Assembly: GCA_037043235.1 (NCBI GenBank) | Contig: JAWRVZ010000472.1 | Location: 124,501 to 188,500 of the forward strand | Direction: 5' to 3' | Length of the DNA stretch: 64,000 nt | From: Rhodeus uyekii | Taxonomy: Eukaryota; Chordata; Actinopteri; Cypriniformes; Acheilognathidae | Notes under the pieces: model-generated | The model's input: the letters and a program-made list of their open reading frames with translations, nothing else | Told to the model about the DNA's origin: nothing | The model's database searches: none | In this document: piece after piece, positions 33,065 to 44,644 of the stretch | Layout: the number at the start of each line of letters is the position of its first letter | How positions within the stretch are numbered: position 1 is the stretch's first letter | Made by a program: the position numbers and the translations under genes

Positions 33065-34608
33065 TGTTAATTTCCCCTCCCGTCTAGGGTTAGGAGGGAA
33101 AGTAACATGTATAAAAGCTAAAATAAACCGAAAAAGAGAAGAAAATAATAATGGGAATGCACACTTCAAACCCCCTGTCCCAGAGTGACAACAACAAAGC
33201 AGGTCTACAAAAAAAAATAAAACATTATTTACAGAACTGAGGTAACAGCTTTTAGCATAAGTTAAAGAGAATGAAGAATGGGTGTTAGGGGATAAATGAA
33301 GCCAAAACAACAAACAAAACAGGAGTGCTAGCTAAACCCGTAAGACCACTAACTTACCTACTAGCAAAAAGATAGATACAGGTAGGGGAGCGCGGGGCAG
33401 AAAGTAACGCGGTGTAAATAGTAACACAGACTTTTTAGATTGTTGCACGGTCTTAAATATGACGTGCTAACGGGCTTTTCACCACACTGTTTGCACACAT
33501 CTTCTGACCATCTTTCAAGAAATTTCAGCGAAATTTGGATGAGAACCACAGGAAAAACTCTTTTGAAAGCATGAAAATATTTTTTGTTATAGTAGTTGTT
33601 TTTCGATTTTCAAAGAATGTATGAAAGTATGTTAGTCTAATCTTATGTTGTTATGATTACCATCTTCTTGGCTAAAAGATGGTACCATTTTGAAAGATGT
33701 GAAAAAGACACAGTGACTGCTAGCCAGTCCTGAAGTGAACACGACGGTGTTACAACTAAGCCGTATTGAATAGGCTGCATCAATAATCATATATTTTGCA
33801 TTGTATTAACCTATTAAAACGTTTTTCATGTCATTACATTGTTGAAAGCATAAAAATGTAATAAATAAAAGAAAAAAATATATTCCATTCATAAGTTATG
33901 CTTATAATCATTAAGACTCAACTTTTATTAAGAAATAAAAATACGCCAATGAACACCCATTGGATAACATGGTGTTACAACAAGCCCCGCACACGGGGTA
34001 AGTTGTCACATTTCACTCCTTGCGCTTTTGGTGATACTGCGCAGAAACGGCAGGTCCGACGAACATCAAACCAGTGCTCATTTGTAGGAGAGGCTTGTGT
34101 GTTGTTTGTATAAAAATATAGTTTGTATAACCCAATTATTTTGTTCATTATTTGGCTAAAACCAAAAAGTGTTACATTTGTCCCCACGCTCCCCTACTTC
34201 CCTCAACTCCCTGACTGATCCAAAAACAATGACAACGGTATAAAAGGAAATAGGCACTCTATATGCCCTACAGCAATTAGCTTAACTCAGATTTGATCTG
34301 GCTGGATAAAAAAAGAAGAAAAGAAGCAATACCTGCTAATGGTTGGGCAGTCAGTATAATAACTTTAACAAAAATAATCACAGCTCACACTAGCCGAGGA
34401 AAGACTATTAGCCACTACTAACAGTCAGGTCCACAATACGTAAATCATAATTTACTTTAAACACAAGTGCTTCAATCTAGAGCAGGGGAGAAGTGTCACT
34501 CTCTCTCTCTCTGGCACACACGCATGCACCAAGATCAGGCTCTCGCTGTTCCTTTATACTCCGTTAGGCAGTGTGTCAATGACCTACAGGTGGAGATGAT
34601 TAGACCTG

Positions 34609-34642
<34 letters not shown>

Positions 34643-34755
34643 AGGGACACAAGAATACCAAAACACAGACTACACAGTGTCCATATTTTATCCAAATCAT
34701 CATCAAGTGTCTGATGATAATAATCACAATGAAAATAACGTCCTGGGATGTAACA
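33065..34755 (-). repeat. Gypsy 3' LTR (left), with a nested inverted-repeat element
   Basis: It begins TGTTAATT and ends TGTAACA on the plus strand. Segments 33108-33210 and 34195-34755 match the right-hand LTR closely. A GA microsatellite (34612-34640) lies inside. Confidence 0.82.
33387..34194. mobile_element. Intact copy of the AGGGGAGCGCGGGG inverted-repeat element
   Basis: About 808 bp bounded by AGGGGAGCGCGGGG and CACGCTCCCCT next to TA on both sides. It is the uninterrupted relative of 15211-18815. It is inserted in the Gypsy 3' LTR, as shown by its absence from the other LTR (37130-37140). It encodes no protein. Confidence 0.8.
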
Positions 34756-34917
34756 CCCCCACCACAAAGAATACAGTCATAACCCCAATAAAACATCATC
34801 ACTGACTTTGCATTATACTAGACAAAACTAAGTACCCATTAAAAATCTCTTTCTCCAGTCCTAGAAAGGGCATCGGCGACAATGTTATCCGTGCCTTTAA
34901 TGTGCTGGATTTGAAGA

Positions 34918-35388
34918 TTAGACTCCTGCAGCCGCAAGGCCCAGCGCATTAAACGCTGGTTCATTGAGGACATGGTGGAAAAGAAGGTTATGGTCTGTAT
35001 AGACTACCCCAGGAGTTGCACTACTTCCCAGGTAGACTTCAAAGTGTTCTGAGGCCAACAATAAGGCCAAGGCTTCCTTCTCAATAGTACTTTTGATGCT
35101 TGAGAAATTTCCGGGAGAAATAGGATACAGGATGTTCAATCTGGTTAGCATCCTCCTGGATCAGTACCGCTCCAGCGCCTGAAAGCTGGCGTCCACCTGC
35201 AGTTTGAACGGCAGCTCAAAGTTAGAGGCCGCCAGCACAGGAGCATTACAAAGAAGATCCTTTGCAGATTCAAAAGCATGGTCACAGTCATTAGTCCATT
35301 TGAACATTCGAGTGGTGCTTAACAAGTCTGTGAGAGGCGCAACCACAGAGGAAAAGTTATTGCAGAAACCTCGGCAGTAGCCAGACAT
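34918..35388 (-). pseudogene. Gypsy RNase H-region remnant
   Basis: Two minus-strand frames (35388-35161 and 35151-34918) encode FKWTNDCDHAFESAKDLL and FELPFKLQVDAS, then EKEALALLLASEHFEVYLG and VYTDHNLL. This is the tether and RNase H-like segment after the polymerase of Ty3/Gypsy elements. The frames are separated by a stop or frameshift. Integrase does not follow. Confidence 0.8.
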
Positions 35389-35431
35389 GCTGAGAAAGCG
35401 GCGACACTCTCGCTTGTTAGCAGGTTAAAGT

Positions 35432-36181
35432 TCAAGGAAAGTTCATGATGCCTTCAATTTTAGCGTCCACCGGCTTTACACAACCATGACCCACCTTTTT
35501 CCTGAGAAAGGTCACTGTGGCTTTTCCAATTTCACACTTTGCAAGGTTCAGAGTTAGTGACGCACATGCCAGTCTCTTAAAAACCAAGTTCAATATGTCA
35601 AGGTGATCATGCCATGTCTGCGTATAGACCACAATGTCATCCAAGTATGCGTCGCAGTTTGGAACATCTCCCAGTACAATGTGCATAAGTCTCTGGAACG
35701 TGGCAGGAGCATTCCTCATTCCGAAGGCCAGGACAGTATATTGCAGGAAATGATCTGGTGTAGCAAATACTGCAATCTCGGAGGCACGGGCAGTCAACGG
35801 TACTTGCCAGTAGCCTTTCAACAAGTCCAGTTGTGTGACAAACTTTGCAGATCCCACTCGGTCTACCCAGTCCTCCATGCGTGGCAGAGGGAAAGAGTCC
35901 GGCTTGGTGACAGCATTCACTTTACGAAGGTCCATACAAAAACGAACAGTGCCATCAGTCTTTGGCACCAACTTAAAGGGTGAACTCCAGGGACTTTGGT
36001 TGGGTTTAGCCAGGCCATGTTGCAACATACAGTCAATTTCTTTTTTCATCAGGTTGCGTTTCACAGGGTTAACCCGATAAGGGTGCTGTTTGATAGGTCT
36101 TGTTTGCTCGACCTCAATGTCGTGCTCCAGGACCATGGTTCCACCTGGAACATCAGAAAATAGCAAGGGGTAACAGTTCAT
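35432..36181 (-). pseudogene. Gypsy reverse transcriptase
   Basis: A 249-codon frame with the polymerase blocks in order: SPWSSPFKLVPKTDGTVRFC, MDLRKVNAVTKPDSFPLPR, QLDLLKGYWQVPL, FGMRNAPATFQRLM and the catalytic DAYLDDIVVY (near 35625-35655 in plus coordinates). The active-site aspartates are present. The frame ends shortly after CEIGKATVTFL. The enzyme would copy element RNA, but this copy lacks gag and integrase. Confidence 0.85.
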
Positions 36182-37021
36182 TTATTGAGTAACTTGCTTG
36201 CTTTGCACCAGATCTAAATGGGCAAGAAAAGTTGGTAAATCTTTCAACACAGCAGAGTTCTTCAAATTTGCACCAGCTTGCATATTCACTTGCTCGTCAT
36301 GTTCCAGAGCTTTCTCACCAAGCAATGACACTGGTAGCACACTCACAGGATTAGACACATGGGCAGCCTGTGAATTACACACAAATCTCTTTAACATGTC
36401 AACGTGACACATTTTTGTTTTCCGTCGCGTGTCAGGAGTACTGATTACATAGTCCTTCAACACATCTGCTCCATCTGACATTGGGGAGTGACTATTTGAA
36501 ACGGCAAGGACCAGTTCAGAGTGGTCAACTACGTCACTAAAGTTACATGCCTGAGCATGAGTCACTACATGCGTGGGGAAAACAGTGGGAGAATATTGAG
36601 CAAGGTTTGTAGAGTTATCGGTGGTTGGCTCACTAGTTACCATGGGTCGTGGGAAAACATCTCCACCTGTGAGATAATTTCCCAAGATAATATCTACGCC
36701 ATCAACAGGTAAACTGGTACAAACTCCAAGTTTTACCGGGACAGTAACAAGACCTGACTTCAAGTATAGATCGTGTAGAGGAAGGCTTAAACATCGCATA
36801 CCAATACCTAGCACTAACACTTCAGCACCAGAATCAGACTGCACTGGCCCAGTGTCTCGCAAGATCTTAACAGCCTTTCCCTCAGAATCAGCTGAAACTG
36901 CGCCGTCCAGATGGAATGGTTGGTAACCACCAGCTGTGGTAGGGAAACTACCAAAACTGTTTACGACCTGAACCAAAGCACAGCTTTTAGGACGTTCGGC
37001 TTCTATTTTCTGTTTCCACAT
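36182..37021 (-). pseudogene. Gypsy aspartic protease and linker region
   Basis: The 279-codon minus-strand frame begins at the deletion joint with the LTR. It holds a retropepsin-like segment: ILRDTGPVQSDSGAEVLVLG (the usual D-T/S-G loop appears as DTGP) and VDGVDIILGNYLTGGDVF. The rest is a long linker with low conservation. The start codon at 37019-37021 lies at the junction and is probably accidental. Confidence 0.7.
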
Positions 37022-37204
37022 GTATAAAAGCTAAAATAAACCGAAAAAGAGAAGAAAATAATAATGGGAATGTACACTTCAAACACCCTGTCCCAGAGTG
37101 ACAACAACAAAGCAGGTCTCAACTCTTCAAATTCCCTCAACTCCCTGACTGATCCAAAAACAATGACAACGGTATAAAAGGAAATAGGCACTCTATATGC
37201 CCTA

Positions 37205-37510
37205 CTGTAACAATCATATCACGTTCCTCCTGTGTGTCCCTTCTGTGTTCCCGTCCTCTGTGACGTCAGCCAATTCCCCTTGTTTACAGTTCAGGTGTTT
37301 TGTGTTATCCTGTCTATTTAATGTCTCATGCTCCCCTTAGTCGTTGTCTATTGTTAATGTAATATTCCCCTGTGTCAGTGTGTGTGGATGATCGACTCCT
37401 AAGTTTTGCACCCCCGTGTGCTGTTTTGTTTTCTGTCATTAAAGTGTTTTTCGTTTTACTTCCGTGTTCTCCTCGTTTCTCCTCATCGCACGCCTGCATC
37501 ACTGTTATAC
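37205..37510 (+). mobile_element. Solo LTR inside the Gypsy 5' LTR
   Basis: It starts TGTAACAATC and ends CACTGTTATA. The flanks are CCTAC and CCTGC, a 5-bp duplication with one change. The uninterrupted sequence is seen in the left LTR at 34266-34285. ATTAAAG near 37438 may be a weak poly(A) signal. Confidence 0.72.
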
Positions 37511-37573
37511 CTGCAGCATTTAGCTTAAATAAAGGATAAAAAAAAGAAAAGAAACAATACCTGCTAATGGCTG

Positions 37574-39039
37574 TGTAGCGATTCTAAGCCTAAGGGAAAT
37601 GGTGCGGATCTATGTGTGCGTGAATCGTTTTGTGATCGAACACACATAAATCTGCACAAAGGGGAATTTGGATATTAACAGTTAATTATAACGGATTATA
37701 ACAATTATTAATATCTATGGCTTGATTCGACTTGTAGAATTTTCTTTAATTCTAGAAAAGAGTTCAAAGGACGGATAATTTGTCCAGCAAATATTGACCT
37801 TATAAACTCTGGAAAAGGTTTCTTTTGGCCACAAAGAAAGATCTTTCCATTAATTTGTAACAAGGATCGGTCACCATTAAAGTGACTTATGGATGAGCAA
37901 TTCAGAGGCAATCACGTGTTAATATATATATTTTAATAATCGACAAACAATAGACAAACATACACAGATTAATTGAAAAAGGGAAGAAGAGAGAATAAGA
38001 GAGAGAGAGTAGGAGAGACAAAGGAAGGTAGTATTACAGACAATAACCTATTTGAGAACAAGCAAGGAATCAGACCAACTTATTGGTATAAACTCAAAAA
38101 CTCTCTAACGAGGGTAGGCTACTTGCTTATGTTTCTTTCTGTGGCTGGTCGGAATGCGTGCGTGCGAATTCCGATCTGGTCCGTGGTTTGCGTCTTGCTG
38201 GGCGGGTCCGTTGGAATCCGCGGTAAGTTCAAATTTTGGTTCTTTGTTTGTAATTTCCTTTGTGGAGAATGGCGCTGAAGGAGGATCCAAGAATCCACGC
38301 CCAAGACGAAGAGTTGCAAGAGGATGAAGAGGAACAAGAAGAAGTAAGAGGAGATCCTTGGCCTACGGGCGCTTATAAAGGAATAAACAAAGCACGCCTC
38401 TAAGAGTTGGGACAGCCAATCAGAGTGAAGGAACAGAGAAGCGGGAAACTTTTCTTTGTCTTTAGTCTGATCTGATTAGCATGTTTTATGGCCTACTTGA
38501 GAATGCAGACCTTTGGGTTTTGGAATAAAAGAAAGAGTCTGATGCATCCTAGCACAGTGAAACAAACCTAGACGGTCTGCAAATTGAAAGACAAAGATTT
38601 CGAGACCATTCATGGCTATATTAACTCTTGACATGAAAGCAAGATAAAGATTGCCATGGTTACGTATAGGTAATTACTGATTATAAGCCACTCAATTATC
38701 AAACACATCTAAAATGGTTATAACAAAAACATGCATACATATGGGTAAAACACAACACATCTAAAAATGGAAAATAACTAAGTTAGAAGTCACATGGCAC
38801 AGTCTTTGTGTTCTTGGTATGTGTGTGTGGGTGTGTAAATGAGTGTCTCTGGGTCTCTAGGTGTAGATGGGGCTTTATGACTCTGTGGAATGCAGAGGGA
38901 AAAGGAACGAGACTGGCTTGTGTTCTAGAGGTCTTAAACTGTCAGTTCACAGACTCTACGGAGCCAATTCTGTCGAATCCCTTTTCCAATCAGAGAATGA
39001 ATCTGATCGATCATTCATGAGCAGCGTCCATACCCAACA
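37574..39039. mobile_element. LTR-like insertion, 1.47 kb, with 4-bp duplication
   Basis: It starts TGTAGCG and ends CCAACA, with GCTG at 37570-37573 and 39040-39043. It is absent from the left Gypsy LTR. The TG...CA ends and 4-bp duplication would suit a long retroviral-type solo LTR, but no coding region confirms this. The orientation is unknown. Confidence 0.5.
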
Positions 39040-39283
39040 GCTGGTAAAATAATCACAGCTCACACTAGCCGAGGAAAGACTATTAGCCACTACTAACAGT
39101 CACGCCCACAATACGTAAATCACAATTTACTTTAAACACAAGTGCTTCAATCTAGAGCAGGGGAGAAGTGTCACTCTCTCTCTCTCTGGCACACACGCAT
39201 GCACCAAGATCAGGCTCTCGCTGTTCCTTTATACTCCGTTAGGCAGTGTGTCAATGACCTACAGGTGGAGATGATTAGACCTG

Positions 39284-39335
<52 letters not shown>

Positions 39336-39448
39336 AGGGACACAAGAATACCAAAACACAGACTACACAGCGTCCATATCTTATCCAAATCATCATCAAG
39401 TGTCTGATGATAATAATCACAATGAAAATAACATCCTGGGACGTAACA

Positions 39449-40320
39449 CATGATTTTAACCACAACCTGCACAACAGGTAAAACTTGCAGCTAACACACT
39501 GCTCTCAAAAAACTGGGAACCACACATTCAAAACTAGTATCATTAAAAAATACATATAATATTTAATTATATATAGTATTATATAATATTTATTTATATA
39601 ATATTTCATAAAAAAAATAGATTTCACCCTTGTGCCTTTTAAACACTGCTGTTTGCAATTTCACCAAAAGCAGGGGTTTTATATATATATTTGTGAGTTA
39701 GAAATGAGTCTTTCTGAGCTCTACCTGTATAGGTAGAGCTCAGAAAGACAAATTTTGGAAATGGAACAAGGAAGACGGGTTTGTGAAGGGTGAATGTCGT
39801 GAACCAAGGGCTCTCATTGAGAGAGGCAGGGTTGAAGGTGCAACCCAATCTGCAAAGATCCACAGTGGCATCAGGTGAGAGTTACAAAAATAAAAACTTA
39901 CAGTAAATGACAACATTACATTACAATTTATTTTGTATTGCAATTATAGAGCATTTACACAGATATATATTACAGTAAGTTTGACTGTAAAATATATTTT
40001 TACAACAGGACCCAAAGGCTGCCCCCAACAGGAGGAAGAGAAAATGTATTTTCAGATGCGCAGGAAAAGGCTATTGTTGACGTGGTTATGTTTGTAAATG
40101 TTACAAAACCTGTGTTCTTCCCCATGTGCATGAGAGAGAGAAGATTAGATGTGATGTTGATGAAAACCTGTGGCCTGATGTTAGAGAGAGGCAGGATTAA
40201 CCCCGCAATTATTTGTTCGAATTACAGTATTACAGTACTTTTAGTTTCTGCCTTTTTTCTCATTACTGTAATTCCGTAAATTACAGCAGACTGTTGAAGC
40301 AAACTGCTGATTTTCATTTA
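39449..40320. mobile_element. IS630-like inverted-repeat element, copy 1, right part
   Basis: It is colinear with copy 2 (40507-41640). Shared words include ACTTTAACCACAACCTGCAC, GAGCTCAGAAA and CAAAGGCTGCCCCCAACAGG. Degraded coding traces match the start of an IS630/Tc1-type transposase found in fish repeats (CTCTCATTGAGAGAGGC, translating LSLREAG). No full transposase remains. Confidence 0.6.
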
Positions 40321-40354
40321 CGTTAAAGAATTGTTATGTTCTAAAAATTTACAG

Positions 40355-40789
40355 TTTTTTACGATTGCTAAGCAGCAATGGGCAGATCTGTAGTAACATG
40401 TGCAAAACTCTAACTACAGTCTGCACAGCAGCAGTTCATGTGGATCAAACTCTAGCTAATTTTCATTGCTAGTACACAGTTTTCAAAACTCTACACACCT
40501 ATCCCATGACTTTAACCACAACCTGCACAGCACTACAGATTTACAGCATTTTGTTCAAATGCTAACACACTGCTGTCAAAACTGTGAACCACACAATCAA
40601 AACTATTATCATTCAAAAAAAAAAATAATATTCCATTATATATAATATTATATAATATTTATTTATATAACATTTCAATCAAAAAATAGATTTCAGCCTT
40701 GTGCCTTTCAAACACGGCTGATTGCAATTTCAGCTGAAAGGTTAAGCAGGTGTTTTAGACTTGTAGGTGAAAACACACACACACATATG

Positions 40790-40867
<78 letters not shown>

Positions 40868-41983
40868 TCATGAATTAGTTTTTCTAAGCTCTAGGTAGAG
40901 CTCAGAAAAACTAAATTTGGAAATGGAACACGGAAGACAGGTTTGTGAAGGGAGAAGGGTGGCAGGGAGAGGGTGGATGCGTGGAGGAAGACAAAGAAGA
41001 CAAAAAGCTGTTATTTCAGATGAAATAAGTGCTAAACTTATAGACATGTCATGAATGATGGTCTCTCATTGAGAGAGGAAGGGTTGAGGGTGCAACCCAA
41101 TCTGCTAAGATCCACAGCTGCATCTGTCATGATCATTTTCCAGCTTTCAAACAGGTGAGAGTTTCATCCTTACAGTAAATGAAAACATTACAGGAATTTA
41201 TTTTGTATTGCAATTATAGAATATTTACACATATATAAATTACAGTAAGTTTGACTGTAACATATTTTTACAACGGGACCCAAAGGCTGCCCCCAACAGG
41301 AGGAAGAGAAATTTTATTTTCAGATGCGCAGGAAAACGCTATTGTTGGCATGATTATGGTCACCAATGCAATACTGTAAAACTGTGGGATAATCAAGATA
41401 GAGAGCTGCTGATAATGATATATTTGGAAATGTTACAGACCTGGTTCTTCCCCAGGAGCATGAGAGAGAACATTAGATGTGATGTTGATGAAAACCTGTG
41501 GCTGATGCTAGAGAGAGGCAGGATTAGTGCTTCAGTTATTTGTTCGAATTACAGAATGTACTTTTAGTTTCTACCTTTTTTCTCATTACTGTAAATCCGT
41601 AAATTACTACATACTATTGAAGCAATCTGCTGATTTTCATTTACGTTAAAGAATTATGTTTTAAAAATGTAAATACTGTAAATCATTTGAAAGAATGTCA
41701 CTCTGTTCTTTGAAGAAAATATTACTTTCTATGAAGTCACTGAAATTGTTCAAACTGTACAGAAAATGTGTGTGTGTATCTCAGTGAGGGTTGTGAACAG
41801 TGTTTGGCTGCATGAGCCTGTTTTGAGGCATGTGTTCAGAGTTGTGTTGCTTGGAATGGGTTTTGCAGGTGATGTTAACTGTTCAGCTCAGGTGACTGTT
41901 GGTATTGCAGACTGTAGTTAGAGTTTTGCACATGTGACTGCAGTTGTGCCCACTGCTGCTTAGCAATCGTAAAAAAACTGTAA
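40355..41983. mobile_element. IS630-like inverted-repeat element, copy 2
   Basis: The left end (40358-40430: ACAGTTTTTTACGATTGCTA, then AGCAGCA and ATGTGCAAAACTCTAACTAC) is mirrored at 41917-41983. The interior has traces of a transposase N-terminus (LSLREEGLRVQPNL near 41062-41105), stops and frameshifts. A TA microsatellite lies at 40797-40864. Superfamily assignment rests on the N-terminal helix-turn-helix traces and is tentative. Confidence 0.65.
40795..40864. repeat. (TA)n microsatellite, about 70 bp
   Basis: An uninterrupted TA run inside the element. Confidence 0.95.
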
Positions 41984-42158
41984 AAACTCTTTTTGTGTTT
42001 ACTTGTGTCATCAATTTAATCATGAAGGGGGCAAACACTTTTTCACACCACTGTATGTCACAACTATGAATGTGATATTACTCATTTCTGATCCTGCAGG
42101 AATTGTTTGATTTCAGTGTTTCATAGAAAAAATTAAAATGTTATTTTGTTTCTTTCAG

Positions 42159-42621
42159 TCTTGAACTCTCAACCCAATGTGAAGAAATGTTACAATTGTG
42201 ACTTTGAGGGCTGCTCAGAGACTGTGAATTGTCAGAGAAATGAGAATTACTGCTTTACTGCAAGTGGTAAAAATTATTAAATAGTTGGTAAAAAAAAATT
42301 AATAGTTATTTTATGAGTTATTTAGTTAGGAGACAAATGTTTTTATGCTCTAATTTATGCAATTATGCAGTTAACAGCACCTCAGGTTGTTTTTCATTTA
42401 TAATTTGATTTCTGTTTATATGTTTAACAGATCAATTTCCAGGCCCATCAGTGACTATGAAAGGATGTGCATCTGAATTTTCATGTGGGATGTCAGGATG
42501 GCTTTTTGGACCTAATGTAAATCTATCATGCTGTGAGGGGACTCTGTGTAACTCTGCTGAGAGAATCACTCTGAGATTCCTGTTTCTCTGCTGTTCCTTA
42601 TTCTACTTCCTGCTGAACTGA
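42159..42621 (+). pseudogene. Duplicated second Ly6/uPAR domain, two exons, first half missing
   Basis: Exons 42159-42266 and 42431-42621 have the same lengths (108 and 191), phases and splice sites as exons 4 and 5 of the complete gene at 44645-46504. They encode KKCYNCDFEGCSETVNC, later CCEGTLCNSAERIT, and the same hydrophobic GPI tail. The frame is open. No signal-peptide exon or first-domain exons lie upstream; sequence homology ends at 41984, against a transposon. It is a truncated duplicate unless distant exons exist outside the expected place. Confidence 0.75.
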
Positions 42622-42720
42622 ATTCAAATTCAACAGAAAGACCTCAGCAGCCACATTACTAAGCTCCGCCCCCCCCCCCCCCCATCTAAACATGAACATA
42701 TATACAGTGTATTATATATA

Positions 42721-43105
42721 TGTATACACTCACTTTTTTTAGGATTATTAGGAACAGCATATTAATACTGTTTGACCCCCTTTCCCTGCAGAACTGCCTT
42801 AATTCTACGTGGCATTGATTCAACAAGGTGCAAGGTTGTGCGTATTGTGGCTTCACAAATGCTTTACTGCAGACCTCGGTTATAACGAGTGGTTATTTCA
42901 GTCAAAGTTGCTCTTCTATCAGCTTGAATCAGTCGGCCCATGACCTCTGACCTCTAGCATCAACAAGGCATTTTCTCCCACAGGACTGCCGCATACTGGA
43001 TACTTTTCCCTTTTCACACCATTCTTTGTAAACCTAGAAATGGTTGTGCATGAAAATCCCAATAACTGAGCAGATTGTGAAATACTCAGACCGGCCGTCT
43101 GGCAC
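42721..43105. mobile_element. Partial fish DNA transposon (TATACACTCAC type)
   Basis: It begins TATACACTCAC with AGGATTATTAGGAACA and ends in CAGACCGGCCGTCTGGCACC, words of a very common zebrafish/cyprinid non-autonomous element as I remember it. The right end is cut off at about 43105. Confidence 0.65.
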
Positions 43106-43335
43106 CAACAACTAGGGATGGCTTACGCAAAACTAACGTTTCGACATAGTGTTGAGATCCCCACGTGTAGATGTTTCGAAACATCAATTCCCTTATAAAA
43201 TGTTTGCCACCGCATTCACAAAAAGCAGAACAATTACGAAACATGTTCAACAACTGACAGAGACAAAGGAACACATGAAGACTTTTATACGAGGATAATG
43301 GGGAACAGGTGACGAGACTAACAAGGGGAGTGGCT

Positions 43336-43441
43336 GATGCGACAGGTGAAGGAAAGGAAACAGGAAGTGTCTTTTCACTTACTGTGTCCTTCCTTGTGCT
43401 TTCTGTGTAATTTCTTTCACCTGTCGCGTCAGCCACTCCCA
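43336..43441. repeat. Imperfect inverted repeat, arms about 28 bp
   Basis: GGGAGTGGCTGATGCGACAG followed by GTGAAGGAA (43336-43364) is mirrored at 43413-43441 with two mismatches. The surrounding 43110-43445 resembles LTR-type sequence running in opposite directions from the centre. Confidence 0.75.
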
Positions 43442-43659
43442 ATGTGACAGCAGCAATTTTGAAACTGTCCAATGGGACTTTCCTTGCCACCACAGTGCCA
43501 ATAATGGGTATGAAACTCAGAACACACTCAACTGCATTTCCACTCAAAGCTAGAGATGCAGAACCCAGCAAGGTTAAAATTGAAGCTGCATTTATTCCAG
43601 CATGCAGTGGAGACTTCATCAAACTCTTTAAATACTATTTTCTCTTCCCAGATCTTTAA

Positions 43660-44644
43660 ATAAAAAACATTAAATGTTTAAATGTAATAATATTTTATTA
43701 AGCATGCTAAGCATTTTATTATTTACTCATTTAAAAATGATTTCATAATATGAATAATTTCTAAAGATCATTCAATATTACTAAAAAAATTTTTTTTTCA
43801 AATGCCAGCTAATGGTGTAGTTGAGTAATTTTGTGGTAAATGGGTTGGCAAACAAGTAAACGGTTTGAAAAAAGCAATGGGTTAAACACACATCCCCCAA
43901 AACACAGCATAAATACATTTACATTTATGCATTTGGCAGACGCTTTCATCCAAAAGCGACTTGCATTGCATTCAAGAAACACACTAATATTCTAATCAGT
44001 TCTTGCTTTCCCTGGGAATCAAACCCATGACCTTGGGTCGTCGCCACGCTCTACTGTTTGATATACAGAAAAGTCCTAAATAAATAGTTTATATAATTTA
44101 CATTGCATTATTTTAGATATACAATTGCTCTGTGACGCTTTTTTTGTGTGTAAAGGGGAAATGAGAAGTGTATGAATCATATGACAGTTCACATGCAATG
44201 CTTTTATGGAGGCATTTTGTTTGAGTTTTCATCGAAGACTGTCGATTAAATCATAATTTACAATGTTTCTTTCTTTCTTTTTTACACTGACTTTTTGAAC
44301 TCTGTAAATATGCCTAGTGGACTACTTTGATGTTTTTAAAGGTTTCTCTTTTTTGCCACTTTTCCTGCTGTTCAAGGAGAAAAATCAGCTTATACCAGCA
44401 AAAGAAATTAGATTTGCCTACCTGTACAGCATCTTCTATGGTACTTTATGAGATACTATGAGTTTTTGCCGAAATGTAATATTGTTTACAAGTTCTGAAG
44501 AAAAGCATCTACAATACTAAATGTAAAATCCACTTATTTATGAATTTGCGCAACGGGGGCGGAGCATCACTGCTGCTGACAGTCAACGCTGTGACTAAAA
44601 CCACACTTTCTGTCTTCATTTCTTCATTTGCGTTCCACCACAAG
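43660..44644. other. Spacer before the Ly6 gene; SINE/LINE tail, promoter not identified
   Basis: At 43912-43985 a TTTGGCAGACGCTTTCATCC word marks the inverse of a SINE/L2 tail. The 5' leader of the Ly6 gene must lie within the last few hundred bases (44530-44644). I cannot point to a TATA box there. Confidence 0.45.

Larger units (their letters stand above)
33065..39448 (-). mobile_element. Ty3/Gypsy-type LTR retrotransposon, gag and integrase deleted, heavily invaded
   Basis: It is flanked by CATG (33061-33064 and 39449-39452), a 4-bp target duplication confirmed by the continuous homologous sequence near 40510. LTRs are at 33065-34755 and 37021-39448, both enlarged by later insertions. 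On the minus strand the interior encodes aspartic protease, reverse transcriptase and part of RNase H. GTGGTGGGGG on the minus strand next to 34756 is the polypurine tract. The 5' LTR (right) has lost its last 43 bases together with the primer-binding site and gag. Integrase is also missing. Confidence 0.85.
37021..39448 (-). repeat. Gypsy 5' LTR (right), truncated, with two nested LTR insertions
   Basis: It matches the left LTR at 37021-37204, 37516-37573 and 39044-39448. Relative to the left LTR it lacks the terminal 43 bases. A GA microsatellite (39287-39334) is 16-18 bases longer than in the other LTR. Confidence 0.8.

Noticed and set aside
34600..34645. GA repeats as promoter elements
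   Set aside because: They are simple repeats in both Gypsy LTRs with different lengths; no evidence of a regulatory role.
43086..43622. 178-codon minus-strand frame as a gene
   Set aside because: It crosses a DNA transposon end and the inverted LTR-like repeat, with no consistent domain.
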